Shown here: positions 9,310 to 21,400 of the stretch, in pieces
How positions within the stretch are numbered: the first letter of the stretch is position 1
How the letters are laid out: each line of letters opens with the position of its first letter
NCBI GenBank assembly: GCA_001683735.1
Contig: LUGG01000007.1
Location: 558,001-622,000, forward strand
DNA length: 64,000 nucleotides
Direction of reading: 5' to 3'
From: Grifola frondosa
Taxonomy: Eukaryota > Basidiomycota > Agaricomycetes > Polyporales > Grifolaceae
Made by a program: the position numbers and the translations under genes
The notes under the pieces: model-generated
What the model was told of the DNA's origin: nothing
What the model saw: the letters and a program-made list of their open reading frames with translations, nothing else
Database searches by the model: none

Positions 9310-12300
9310 ATGCGTAGTTATAAAAACAGTTTGATACACCTGCGAAACACTTCATCCAGAAGATATGCTTCCCTAACTCCACACGAACATCGCAATAATT
9401 ACGATGGTAAGTATTCGCTTTGTGGGAAACGTCATGCGTGACTACCGATTCATGTAATGAACACCCTCCCAAGGCCATTGATAGTCGTGTCTGGACTTTA
9501 AGAATCCTATGCACGATGTTTCAGTTATGCTTCTATATAAAAAAATTCATGAAACACGTACACCTTCGTGAACTGTTCAGATTCATTCAATCGTTCCCAC
9601 TGAAGCACTATTCTCGCGAATCGCTCCATGCATGCGTCATGATAGTCTCGCATATCACTGTTTCTCTCATTGTCTTACCTCAGTCTAACCCAAATTTCTA
9701 GTTTGCGTAGTTGGTGGCGGACACGCTGGATGTGAAGCGGCTGCCGGGGCTGCCAGGACTGGCGCACGAACACTTCTCCTTACTCAACGGCTCGACACGG
9801 TTGGAGAGTTGTCATGCAATCCCTCAATCGGTGGAGTCGGAAAAGGGACGCTCGTGCGCGAAGTGGATGCGCTGGACGGTCTTTGCGGCCGCGTAACAGG
9901 TGAGCTTTTCCGGTAGTTATGCACCACTTTAACTGACTGGAGTACAGATAAGGCGGGAATTCATTTCCAAATGCTCAATTGGTCAAAGGGGGCTGCAGTG
10001 TGGGTGAGTATATTCCTCAAGGTGAGGTAATGACACTCACGCCACAATTTATTTTAGGGTCCACGGGCACAGGTCGATAGAAAGCTGTATAAACAGAATA
10101 TGCAAGAGCTATTGCTTAACTACCCTAATCTCACCATCCGCGCTGGCAGCGTCTTTGATCTCACATTCAAACAGCCCATTGAAGCGACTCACCATTCTGC
10201 GGTCGAGGGCGTGAAATTAGGTACGTTACCACTTGTCGTTTGGTGGGAAGTCTGTTTTGATCATGACATAGATAGTGGCGAGATTATAACCTGCTCTCAA
10301 ATTGTAATATGCACCGGCACATTTTTGTCCGGCGAGATTCATATTGGTATGGTCATCCAAGTCTCTGCTTCAATGTCCTCTGAACGGTTCCTCAGGCATG
10401 AAACGGTTTCCTGCCGGCCGAATGGGCGAAGCGCCATCCGTTGGACTGTCAGCATCCCTGCGTTCAGCAGGGTTTCGATTAGGTCGTCTTCAAACAGGCA
10501 CCCCTGCGAGACTCCAGAAGGATAGTATCAATTTCGAAAAGCTTTTACCACAACCAGGAGATGCAGAACCCTGGCCGTTCAGCTTCTTAAACCGCCATGT
10601 GGACCATGCTGTAAGTGCAATTTTATCTTATCTGAGGCATGAGCTTAAAAATTATGGGCTTGATAGAATAACCAAGTCACATGCTATCAGACGGAGACCA
10701 CACCAGCCACTCATGATATCATCAAAAATAACTTGCATCTCAGTGTCCACATACAGGAGACGAGGAAAGGTAGTTGTAAATATAATCATTGCTATTTTTA
10801 TCTCACAACGTCCGCCGCCGCAGGACCCCGGTATTGTCCTTCTTTAGAAGCAAAGGTGACCAGGTTCCCTCAAAAGATGCACCATCGAGTTTGGCTGGAA
10901 CCCGAAGGATATGATTCTGGTGCGTTCGATGGCTAGTTCATGTTTGCTGATTCAGTTATTCTAATCATGCTAGTTTATATCAGATCTCATCTATCCAAAT
11001 GGGCTATCATGTAGCCTACCAGAAGACGTACAGGAGTTTGTGTATCGCAGCGTGCCTGGGCTCGAAAATGTCAAATTAGTACGACCTGCATATGGCGTCG
11101 AATATGATCATGTGGACGCGCGGGAGTTGGGACGTGAGTCGGGGGCTACCGTCTGGCATAGATATGCGTTTACTGAGATCCCTTGATTTCTAGCTACACT
11201 AGAGACGAAGCGGATCAAGGCACGGCCACTTGTCATCTTCATTGTGAATCCTCTGACAGATCGTCTAGGGTCTCTTCCTCGCAGGTCAGATCAACGGTAT
11301 GTATTGCTTTATATTGTATGGGCTAGTTGTTAATCTGTATGCATTGTCAGGGACAACTGGATACGAAGAGGCGGCTGGACAGGGCGTCGTTGCCGGTATC
11401 AACGCTGGACTCGCCGCTCTGGATCGCCCACCTCTCATACTCTCTCGCGCCGACGGATATATTGGAGTTATGATTGATGATCTCATAGTAAAAGGCGCAG
11501 AAGAACCTTGTGAGTTCCGATTCACCAAATAAATATGAATTCATGCTTACCGATTATTTGTTCTTAGATCGCATGTTCACCTCAAGATCAGAATATCGCT
11601 TGAGCATTAGGAGCGATAACGCGGATCTGCGCTTGACCGAGAAAGGTATGATTTTTACATACACCTCAACTTCACAATGACAAAACTGTGCCTTCATAGG
11701 AAGACAAGCTGGAGTTGTATCCGACGCCCGCTGGTCCCATTTCGAAGCAACTCGCGAGGAGATCGCACGTGTCACCGAATTGCTCAAATCGTGTGTCATG
11801 AGTCCGCAGGTGAAGCTCTTTCTGAACAACTTCCGTATATTGGGGCTTATTCTTTGCGTACATGAAGGGCTGGCAGAACTACGGCTTGGGCAGGAGACTG
11901 GATGGCAACATGCGAAGGCAGGTTCATCCGTACCCGAATTATTACCCTCTACTCACGTCCATGTGTAGTGCTTTCGAGCTCTTGAGACACCGCAACTTCC
12001 CTCTTTCTGTGGTTTCAAGCGCCATCCCTGAACTTGCAACAGTTGATCCACAAATTCTGGCGCGAGTCGAGATTGACGGTCGGCATCTGGCTCACAGTAC
12101 CACATCACATCTACCCTCCTAACACGTATATTTTGTCAGGTATCTACAGTCATCTTTTGCATCGCCAAGCTGCAGACCTTCGCATCTTCATGGAGGATGA
12201 GCAGATCCTCTTGGATCCCCGTCTGGACTACGATGCTATTGGAGGCTTGAGTTCGGAGGTCAAAGAGCGTTTGGCCGTTGTCAGACCCACGAGCCTCGTA

Positions 12301-12492
12301 AGTCGTATATTAAGTTTCTTCTTTTGTTTACGAACACGCATCATCGTCCAGGGAGCTGCGAAGCGCATGGAGGGTATGACGGCCACCGCAATTGTCCACT
12401 TGCTCAAGCATGCGAAACGGATGCATGGCCGACATGATGTGCCGCGGGTTGGTGGCGATGAGCAAGTGCGAATGGGACAGGTACATGCATAA
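9310..12492 (+). CDS. MTO1: Mitochondrial tRNA-uridine modification enzyme MTO1 (GidA/MnmG)
   Basis: A gene of about a dozen exons with short introns. Exon 1 encodes a basic, Ser-rich N-terminus that looks like a mitochondrial targeting sequence. Exon 2 (from about 9702) starts the FAD fold with [14 protein letters not shown] and the family signature around [16 protein letters not shown]. Later pieces include [13 protein letters not shown], the P-A-G-R-M-G-E block, [25 protein letters not shown], and [19 protein letters not shown]. The end carries the C-terminal helical domain with [16 protein letters not shown]. Family knowledge: with MSS1/GTPBP3 the enzyme installs 5-carboxymethylaminomethyl groups on U34 of mitochondrial tRNAs. 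The ATG at 9310 is the first in frame. The stop is at 12490-12492. Exact exon edges in the middle were not all resolved. Confidence 0.88.
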
Positions 12493-12705
12493 TTTAAAAG
12501 GACAATCCACTGTCCTGTGTCATAATCATAGAGGGCTTCTACCCAGTAGCACAACTTGCATGAATTGATGCATCATCCTCATAGATTTCATTCACCTCAT
12601 CGCTGATACTAAAAAATACAACCTGGAGACCACACGTTGAGTTACCTTCAGGTCGCTCCACGTGCCATAATGGTACTTACCGAAAGCCAATCTGATGAAT
12701 GAAGT

Positions 12706-14670
12706 TCAGAAATCGTTCTCGGCATCTTGAATCCTTCCTCCAGATAGCTGCAGCACCTCTGGAAGCCTATCTCCAGCTCGATTGACCCCTCGACGCCAAT
12801 CAGCATTGTGAGGGGTATCTTTTATCCACCTCAAGGGCTTCGAATCTGAATATAAGCATTGGGCGCTGACTGGTAGATCTAACTAATAAAAAGATAACAT
12901 ACCTACACCCAGCCAAGTGTATACACCATCGCCATTTGACAATATAAGAAAATTAACAGTCTTTTCCATGCCGGTGGCCTTCGTGTCCGACAGGAGATCC
13001 TGAATATATTCCGTACCCTCACCCGGATTCAGACCCATGAGACGCTCAACTTCACAGAGGACATCCGAAATACGAAACACGCTACATTTCTCGACATGAA
13101 ACTTGAAGCGTGTCTCTATGTGCGGCCCTGGCACATATTTGACCTCCTCCAGAACCATATGTGTCTCTCCTCGCGAAGGGTTGTGATGAAGGCCGAGAGC
13201 ATGCACGTAGGGATTGCAATCTCTGAGATCAGCCACGCCTGAAAATCCTTCATCTTTTGGGCGGCGGTTGCATCGGATATGGCCATCTGCTCTATTCTCC
13301 TCTGGACCTCAACAATGTCGCTATCATATCGATGTCAACCACATACGAAATGTAAATGAACTAGAAAACTAACCTGCAGCAGGCCCTTACAAAAGGCGTA
13401 TTAGATCAATAATTCCTACGTCCTGCAACAAGGGCCACGTACTTATGATAAGGCCAGTCTTTGCGCTGACAATCTGATGAACTAAGGGAGTTCAGCGACA
13501 GCTCAAACAAGACCTTCCAAAGATCACGTACCAGTAATAGATCTTGTTGCAACGCTTACATACAGACAGCTTGACAAGCGGCTCTCGAGCGCTACATTGC
13601 ATACACTTTCTAACGAGACCAAGGTCAGTCTTATCGGTGTGCCCGCGATTGTCAATCCAAGAAGGCCCGCCAAGCGCCTCAAGAATCGGACTCGTTGTCT
13701 CTCCAACTTGTATCAATAGAGCCCGAAGCGACTCATCAGACAACAAGTGAGGATTCTTGCGAAGCCACTTCACTACCCATTGCTCGCTACACAATCCGTC
13801 AGAAAGTAACGATGACACTACATTAAATCGATCTAACGTACTGTTTTCTTGCCTCTTTCTTTTTTCTAAGATTCCGCAACACGCGGGCCAACCGCACTCT
13901 GGTTGATGCAACATCAAAAACACCGGTGACAGTAGCATCGATCGGGTCCGAGTCAAAAAGTCTTTCAAGAATAGCTCTCGCTTCTTCATTCGCACCAGAG
14001 CGAACTAGGGCATCTGCGAGGGTATGGTATATATCTCTGTGCATGTGGAAAATCAGGTCCGGGAATTAACATTTCCGCATTACAGATATGAGAATTACCG
14101 ATCGTTGGTCATTGGATTATGGCCTCGATACCGTTGGATCTTCTCGATTTGAGTCACAACATCGTTCAGATACGACACTGCGCCTTCCGCCCGGTTAACG
14201 GTAGGTGTACTGGAAATATATAGTTATGATGGTGTGCATACTCTTAAAAGGATTGGATCTCACAGCATATGGATGGCAGCTTTGTACTTGGCATTCAATA
14301 TCTGCGCATCCGCATGAATACCTATATAATATGACAGAAGACATCGCGCACCATGGATTGCTTCAAGACTTCATATTCATTATCGGTGAGATCCGTTCCA
14401 ATGTGCCCTACAGCACTGAGTTGCGCATTTGATCCTTCTAGGAATGCTCGGATAAACATTTCCAACGCCCATACACAGTGCTCAAGAAGATCTTCCGGCA
14501 CTGTCGGCTTCGATTAGGATGAACGCATTGAAGATTATATCAGTTCACTCGCCATCTTCCACATGAATATAGAAACTCCATTTGAATAGCCGGGGGAGTT
14601 GGTTGCTGAAAAAGACGGACTCGGGCACAGGCTCCGGGTTAATCTCCGAAGTTCTTGAATCCATAAACAT
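12706..14670 (-). CDS. TPR-like / MYND zinc-finger protein
   Basis: Minus-strand multi-exon gene. The likely start is at 14670 (a second ATG in the same frame is 6 nt downstream) and the stop is at 12706-12708. N-terminal exons encode helical repeats resembling TPRs (for example the Leu-Ala-Asp-Ala-Leu and Ala-Arg-Ala-Ile-Leu-Glu patterns around 13823-14044). A MYND finger follows at about 13630-13450: C-M-Q-C, C-K-R-C-N, Y-Y-C-S-S-D-C-Q and D-W-P-Y-H-K. The acceptor that completes the finger is the AG at the end of ...cccttag (about 13484). A C-terminal domain of about 150 residues after the finger has no motif I recognise. Family knowledge: MYND fingers bind Pro-rich peptides. Join positions in the first two introns are uncertain. 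Confidence 0.7.
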
Positions 14671-16212
14671 AGTCGGCCCTGGGCCAGAGTAATTTCTGAG
14701 TACCATCGCTGGGAAAGTCAGTGAATGAGGCTACTGCGATGCCGTCAAGCTCACATAATGCAATATCCTCTTTAACAAGTTAAATATCGGGGAGTTGGAT
14801 TCCATTAGTGTTTACGACGGGAATATTGAACATATACTGGACCCTTGGAGGGTGAATAGGAAGAACCTGTTCAGTAGTCATTTTACGGCGGAAGATGGGA
14901 TAACGACGGTAAACCTGAATGTGGCTGTTCCACGCGACCCGTTTATATACCCTCATGTGGCTGCGCGAGAGAGCTTCTTAAACCTAATATACCACCTAGA
15001 TAGGAAACTACGTACCTAGTCAACAAAGGAAACCATCTTTACACCGCAGCACTTGCAAAGCATGTGGATAGTAATTGATCATAACCGAACCCAAACAGAA
15101 CCTAGAAAGTGGAAAGGTCGTTGTTTAGCCGACACCGGTCTCCTCAAAATACTGAGGCCGGAGACTCTTCCAGTGGTGCTCTACAATTTATTAAAAACAA
15201 CTAAGACACCGCTGTAAGATGATCTTCACCCCCCCAAACTTTGTGGCTATGGCCAGCAGATCACTTCGAGTTTTGAACACACTATATGAACCTCGCACGA
15301 AGAACACGTGTATGAGCAATCTTCGAATCAAAAGCAGTGTGCATGCCAGGTATATGTAAAGTGGTAATGACAGTACTTGCGCGCTGGAAGCCATCGGTAG
15401 ACATGCCTGAAGCTTCGATGACAATCACGCGTGGACTGATTGACAATCAGCGAATTCCTACCGATACCTGTGAGTGAAGGTTATTGCATCACTGTTAATG
15501 TTGCTCAAGCACGCATATATATGTGACGAACTTATGCTCAAAACCTGAAACACCAATTCGGCGATTGCACGTCACAGTCATGAGAGGATTTCCAACATTT
15601 TTGAACGGTCCGAGAATGCAAATGATTCAGACATCGGGAGTATTTGAAAGCATAACATTTTCGATGCCTGCTTTCACAAGCTGTCTTGCACTCTAGCCTC
15701 TGTATCGTCTACGATAAATATCAGAATCCAAAGCCACACAGGAGTACAATGTATGCAACATACTCATGCGTCCGTGCGTGGATCAGTCATCTGGCTATTG
15801 TGGCCTGCGCGCAATTTAGCAGGATATGAACTTTCACAACGGCATATAGTTATCTGAGAAAGATCCCTTGGAGGATTGCGTGCAGCTTCTGCGTTGCATA
15901 TGTCTGCACTCCAAAGAGCGATAGATATAACGTCAACTGCTGAAATATGTACTGGAGATAGTCCTGAAGAAGGAATGTGACTACTAGTGCAGAGGAAGAA
16001 CTCATCTCTGTTCGACGTCGAGAAGAACGGATGCATAGGTATCTGCACAAGGCACACACATACATGAGACCGGCTCTGCCTCGTGTTAGATGAACATCAA
16101 AACTGGAACGAATGATATCAATTTGCAGAGGACTATTGACGCGAGCGACAGCAGATCAGAAATATACGACAATACAGAGGAATTATGATTGAGAAAAGCA
16201 GACTGTTCATGT
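14671..16212. other. Intergenic, no gene recognised
   Basis: Short ORFs occur on both strands (for example 14795-15019 plus and 15764-16057 minus) but none shows a domain or a splice pattern. The region separates two convincing minus-strand genes and may contain a lineage-specific transcript that I cannot read. Confidence 0.35.
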
Positions 16213-16932
16213 TCAGTATCTGTAGCGAGTAGAGTAGTCTGCGAAAGGGCGATTAGTTTGGGAAGAAGTGACATCGATATAAAGCGAACCTTTTGGTGAC
16301 ACGACAAGACCACGGCCCTTCGACGCACCGCGATATACAGTCTCGATGATATCTATCAACTACATGAATTACACACGTCAGTAGATTGCAATCGAAAATA
16401 TGGTGTGATAGCTTACCTCTTGCTTGTTGTCCATAGCCCAGTTACTGATAAATCAAGACGAGGAGTAGAATATGTGAGCGGCGGTTCAAGAAAGGCTCGA
16501 ATCAGACATACATCTTGTTATTGTTACCAGTGCCAAGATCAATCATAATATGTTTATTTCTGGGTGTGCATCATGTTAGCAATCATCCATTCGTTCGAGT
16601 AAACCGCATTAACTCACCGATAGAAGAACATAACAGTGCACGGGTCATACAACTCGTACATCTGTACCAAGACCGCCATCCATGACCTAAACTCATAATG
16701 GAACAATCGTTCAACACACCTTGTTAAAATCAGGTACGTCGGTGATGTCGACAAGGTAGATAACGGCAAAGTTCTGCACTTTCTCTGCGACGCCGTAGAG
16801 GGTCTCGTCCATCGTCATGCATTGGCTGTCCCAGTCATGGCCAAAGCGTATGACCACAACTCGGTCCTCCTCAGATTTGATTGCTTCATCTACATGCCAG
16901 CCAGAGGGAAGATGAGGCAGAAAGTAGGACAT
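16213..16932 (-). CDS. DIB1: U5 snRNP thioredoxin-like protein DIB1 (DIM1/TXNL4A)
   Basis: Six exons (16720-16932, 16618-16661, 16512-16559, 16417-16444, 16290-16359, 16213-16238) total 429 nt, encoding 142 residues, the usual length of this highly conserved family. The N-terminus MSYFLPHLPSGWHVDEAI and the block D-R-V-V-V-I-R-F-G-H-D are diagnostic, followed by V-P-D-F-N-K, MYELYDPCTVMFFYRNKH, G-T-G-N-N-N-K-I-N-W-A and the C-terminal D-Y-S-T-R-Y-R-Y. Family knowledge: it is an essential component of the U4/U6.U5 tri-snRNP, adopts a thioredoxin fold without redox activity, and acts in pre-mRNA splicing. It diverges from cyclophilin H with a 171-nt spacer. Confidence 0.95.
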
Positions 16933-17103
16933 ATTAGTCTAGGTGGATTCAGAGCTTGAAGGTGACCACACCATGTCGAGAGATCACATAGTTTGCAGCT
17001 GTTTGTGAGTTTCCTTTTCAGGCCTTCATAACTAACTTCAGTATCAGGCGGCCCTTGTGCCTTCCTTGGAACTTGCTTCAAATCGTTGTAATTTCGCGCA
17101 ATC
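16933..17103. promoter_or_regulatory. Shared divergent promoter region DIB1 / cyclophilin H
   Basis: Only 171 nt separate the two start codons, which face away from each other. No other reading frame of note lies here, so both promoters must overlap or lie close together. Confidence 0.5.
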
Positions 17104-18158
17104 ATGTCGTCAAGCACTCGCCCAGTCGTATTCATGGATATAAATATTGGAGAGACTCCAGCCGGCCGAATCAAGATGGAGCTGTTCAGCGATATCGTGC
17201 CCAAGTAAGTTCCTTGAGGTTCAGTGGGAATATTGCTTACTATTGGACGGTCTGATGGGCAGAACGGCGGAAAACTTCCGACAACTGTGTACTGGAGAGT
17301 ACAGGTGATTCTGATATGCTTGAATTGTTTGCACTGTTTGGTCTGCGTTTATGCTGATATCGAGGGCAGAGTGAACTCGCGGCCGCAGGGATACAAAGGA
17401 GCGACCTTCCACAGGTGAGAAGCAAGCGCGTTCGCTTTGTGCCAGCTTAGCCCATGCTTGCTGACTAGTCCTGATATGTAGAGTGTGAGCGATTTTCGTT
17501 CATTTATGTCACCCGAGGGATGTTCATGGAGGACCAAACGTAGCGTACCAAATTTTATGTGTCAAGGTCAGTAGTCTTTTGTATCATGTATTACACTGGG
17601 CTCACAGAGTTTAGGTGGCGACTTCATCAAGGGTGACGGCACAGGATCATTCTCTATATATGGCGACAAATTTCCGGTACGGTTCTCTGCAAATCATGAC
17701 TTACACCCAACATACTAATATCATGGACCTCGTAGGATGAGAACTTCCAAGAGAAACATACCGGCCCAGGATTGCTGTCGATGGTGCGCATGGATTACAT
17801 TCCAATGAGCTTTACCGACAACCTTTCCTTCGTGTAGGCAAATTCTGGGCCAAACACAAATGGCTGTCAGGTGAGCGCTACAACCGTTACCAGTGATTAT
17901 ATCTTACTGAATCCATGCCGTAAGTTCTTTGTCACCACCGCCAAATGTGATTTCCTCGACGGCAAGCACGTCGTCTTTGGCAAGATTATTGACGGCATGC
18001 TCACGCTACGCAAGATCGAGAATGTTCCGACAGGCGCCAACAACAGACCAAAGCTTGCAGTAAAGATAGTCGGTGTGTCCTTATCTTTGCGTTCTATTCG
18101 CTAATGGCTTTCTGACTTGCGCCAAATTGCCTCCAATGCAGAATGCGGTGAGATGTAA
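17104..18158 (+). CDS. PPIH: Peptidyl-prolyl cis-trans isomerase H (cyclophilin H)
   Basis: A plus-strand cyclophilin in about nine exons. Exon 1 starts [20 protein letters not shown]. The following exons give [56 protein letters not shown] and [20 protein letters not shown]. It ends E-C-G-E-M, which marks the PPIH/USA-CyP group rather than CypA. The active-site Arg (HRV), Phe and Gln (FMCQGGD) and His-Val-Val-Phe are present. In the reconstructed splice the H-R-V-P-N-F block is one residue shorter than the usual H-R-V-I-x-x-F, so the acceptor at about 17542 may be slightly off. Family knowledge: it binds PRP4/PRP3 in the tri-snRNP. Confidence 0.9.
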
Positions 18159-18410
18159 TTAGGTTCTTCGACAAGGAAATTTGGACGAGCTCATGTGTAT
18201 TGTACGTACGATGTATACCGTCTTGAATCTCCCATGTGAAGAGATGTTGCGGTATATCTGCGAGTGATTCAACTTAAACATAGTGCATAGAGTCCGGTCG
18301 GGCCCGGCGTCTGTGTGGGGACTTCCACTCCTGTGCGATCATCCCAGCCTCATGCTGTGACATTCATTCCATTCTTTAGAGGTCGTTTGCATGCAGACCT
18401 ATTGTCGACG

Positions 18411-21400
18411 ATGAGCTCAATGCCCCCTCGCAGTGAGAAACCATTGCCTGAGGTCCCCGCAAATTCCTTAAACTCGACCCTCAGCCTTGATGCGCGCGCT
18501 CATCGCCGGCGGCTCATTCTACATGCACTGGAAGAAGAACGGATCCCGGACAACGATTCTCATAGTCGTGAAGCATGGGCAAACGGGATTGAGAAAGCGT
18601 TGGATGATCTTGGAACGAATATCATGCGAGGGGGTTGGTTGGCGGGCTTCAAGCGTGCGAGGTACATCCGGAAGGAACGGAGAGATGCAGAGGGTATTCG
18701 ACGCGCGCAGGTCATCGCACGATTACAGAAGGAAAAGGAGGAGGATGAGAAGGCGAGGGGTAAGACAAGGAGCCAGTTTGAAGAGCGGCAGCAAACTGAG
18801 AGATGAAGTTGTCGCGAACGACGTCGACGAGGAGCAGACAACATCAGAAGGCACACACAGCGTTGCTCTCGAGCAGCTGCGCCAAGTGATCTCGACACCG
18901 TTCTCGCCACAGCCAAAGCCCTCTGTGAAACACCTCCTGCTTACCGTCGTCGAATTCGGTTCTCATACTGTGTTACCTGCGGAGGACGAGGGGTTTGACA
19001 TCGTACGCCCGGCCATTGGTTGCTCATTCACTGCTAACGTCTTTGCGCTTCCGAACGCTGAGTCGTCCTCCATCGGTGATGCGGTCTTGTATGGACTGAA
19101 TGAATGGGATAGTGAGTGCCAGTCATGTTAATTTCGTATTATGATGAGTAGTAATGCTCGGTACTCACATTAGATGCCCCGGGAGATGACCCAATACAGG
19201 TTGTAGGAGGCACTTTTAGGCTGCAAGGTTCACCTTCCTCAGCACATCACATCTCTCTGTGCAGAGTGCTCCGCACCGCGGTCTACGTCCATCTATCGCT
19301 CTTACTCGAACAGTCCTTCCTCTCGGACTCCCACATCGAATTGCACTTTCCCAAACCGACCTTACTTCCTCTGCCGCAAGTGGGACGGGCTGTCAGCTCG
19401 CCGAATGTGAAGCGCAAGTCGAAGCGCGAGTCTGTATCCGTACTGTGGTCTTTCTTATCGAAGAAAACAGAAGACCTGCTGCACCGCGCTTCGAACGTTG
19501 GTCCGGCGCTGGCGCGCCATGGATCCCTCGACCTACCCTTGGTTCACAAGATGCCCCGTCATACGTCCCTACCGCAATCACCACAGGATGCCGCTATGGG
19601 GCGCCCACGGCGACTGTCCTTCATCTTATCCACTGCTTCCTCACGAATAACGCAAAATAACGAAGCACGTTCACGCCCATTCTCATTCGCGGTTCAGCAA
19701 ATTAGAGCTTCGCAGAAGCTGTTTTCAACTAGCCCTGGACTAGCATTTACGCCGCCCAGTTTGCTCCTCGACCTCGCGGAGAAGGAGATTCGAGACCCTG
19801 CGCGTAAGCTCACTGGGGATGAGAAGGCAGCGCTGAAGAGCATCCTTGGCTGGGAAAGCAACGCGATGGACGTGAAAGGTATGACTGGTCTGGCTGGGTT
19901 CGTGCGGCACCAGGGGTTCTCCGCACTGTATTCTGAGCACGTCCCCAGCACTACGCCTGTGTCATCAGCACAGTCCTCTGTTAGTTCTGCAGCGTCAGCA
20001 TCCCTACTCGTGCCTCCGAGGGTGACATGTAGTGGGCACCGGCGGAAGTGGGTTAACTATCGGTATTACGAACGCGGGGACGAGTCCCTTGGCGAGGCGA
20101 TCGTTCGCATGTGCGAGAGCACTGACCAGCCATGCGACAAGCTGGGTTGCCAATTCAAACGTGTCGAACACGACATGCGGTGGATGCACGACGGCGTGCG
20201 TGTGACCGCGACTGTCGTTCTTCCCACCTATCCCTGCGTCGATGAAGAGGCCATACAGATGTGGCAGAGCTGCGCAATTTGCGGCGCGGAGTCGCTGAAG
20301 GAAGATATGCATGACGGCACACAGTGGGTATTTGTGTCCGCTATCCGCTACATGTGTTCACTGGCACTAACTATCTTGTACTTTCGTGAGACAGCCTGCT
20401 TTCGTTTGCGAAGTACCTGGAGCTGCTTGTATACTCTCCTGGCATTCATACGCTTGTGCCAGCCCTTTGTTTGCACACAAAGGTCACTTCTCCCATGGAG
20501 GTTTCGAAGGCAAGATTCGATATTCTACGCAGGTTTGCATATAAGGGTCGGACGGTCACCTTTGTACTATCTCCGATCGAGGACGTATTTGAGTTGCGAG
20601 TGCCGAGGTTGCAGATCACCCGCCGGAGGATAGGAGACAAGAAATCGGAAGCACCAACAGAGGAGCGGCCGAAACGGAATAGCTCTACGGATGACGACCG
20701 GAAGAATTTGAGGCGCGAGATCATGCGTTGGTGGCAGGGACTCTCCGAGCATATCGATAAGCTAGTGCGTGTGTTGTGTTTGTTTTTATATGGATCACTG
20801 ACTGCGGTTTTCAGGAGGACAATTTCAACAACTGTCATCCTGAATCGTATCATAAGACACTGCCACGGTTACCTTCCGCTGATGATGCATATGATATACA
20901 TGATGAGGACCCTCTCGCAACACCGAAAGGCTATCTGCCTCCGAACACTCCACAAACGCTTACTGCATCTGACCACGATTCGAACCCTTTCGGAACTGGA
21001 CCTTTCCCGTCACCCGTCCCTGTATCTTCTCATGCTGGCACATCCGCCGACTCTGTCACTTCGGATGGTTCATCGTCGCGCAATCTCCCGGCGGATTCCG
21101 TGCATTTGCTCACCGGCCTGCGCCACACGTTTCAGCAAACGGAGCAGAGCCTGTACGCGGAGCTCTCCCAGACACCAGTGACATCCCTGAACGATGTCCG
21201 CCGCTCGTTCCAAACCGCCGCACGGGGTGCAACAAGACGGATGCTCGCATGGGAGGTGAAACATGCGTCGCAAATGCCGAAAGGGTCGGTTATCATGGGC
21301 ACACCTTCTGTCGAAGAGCCAGAGTGGTGGCGAAATGGCTGCCATGCCGTCCCCGGGGAAACGTCATCGTGCGGGAAAACGATTGGGGCAGTATCATAGC

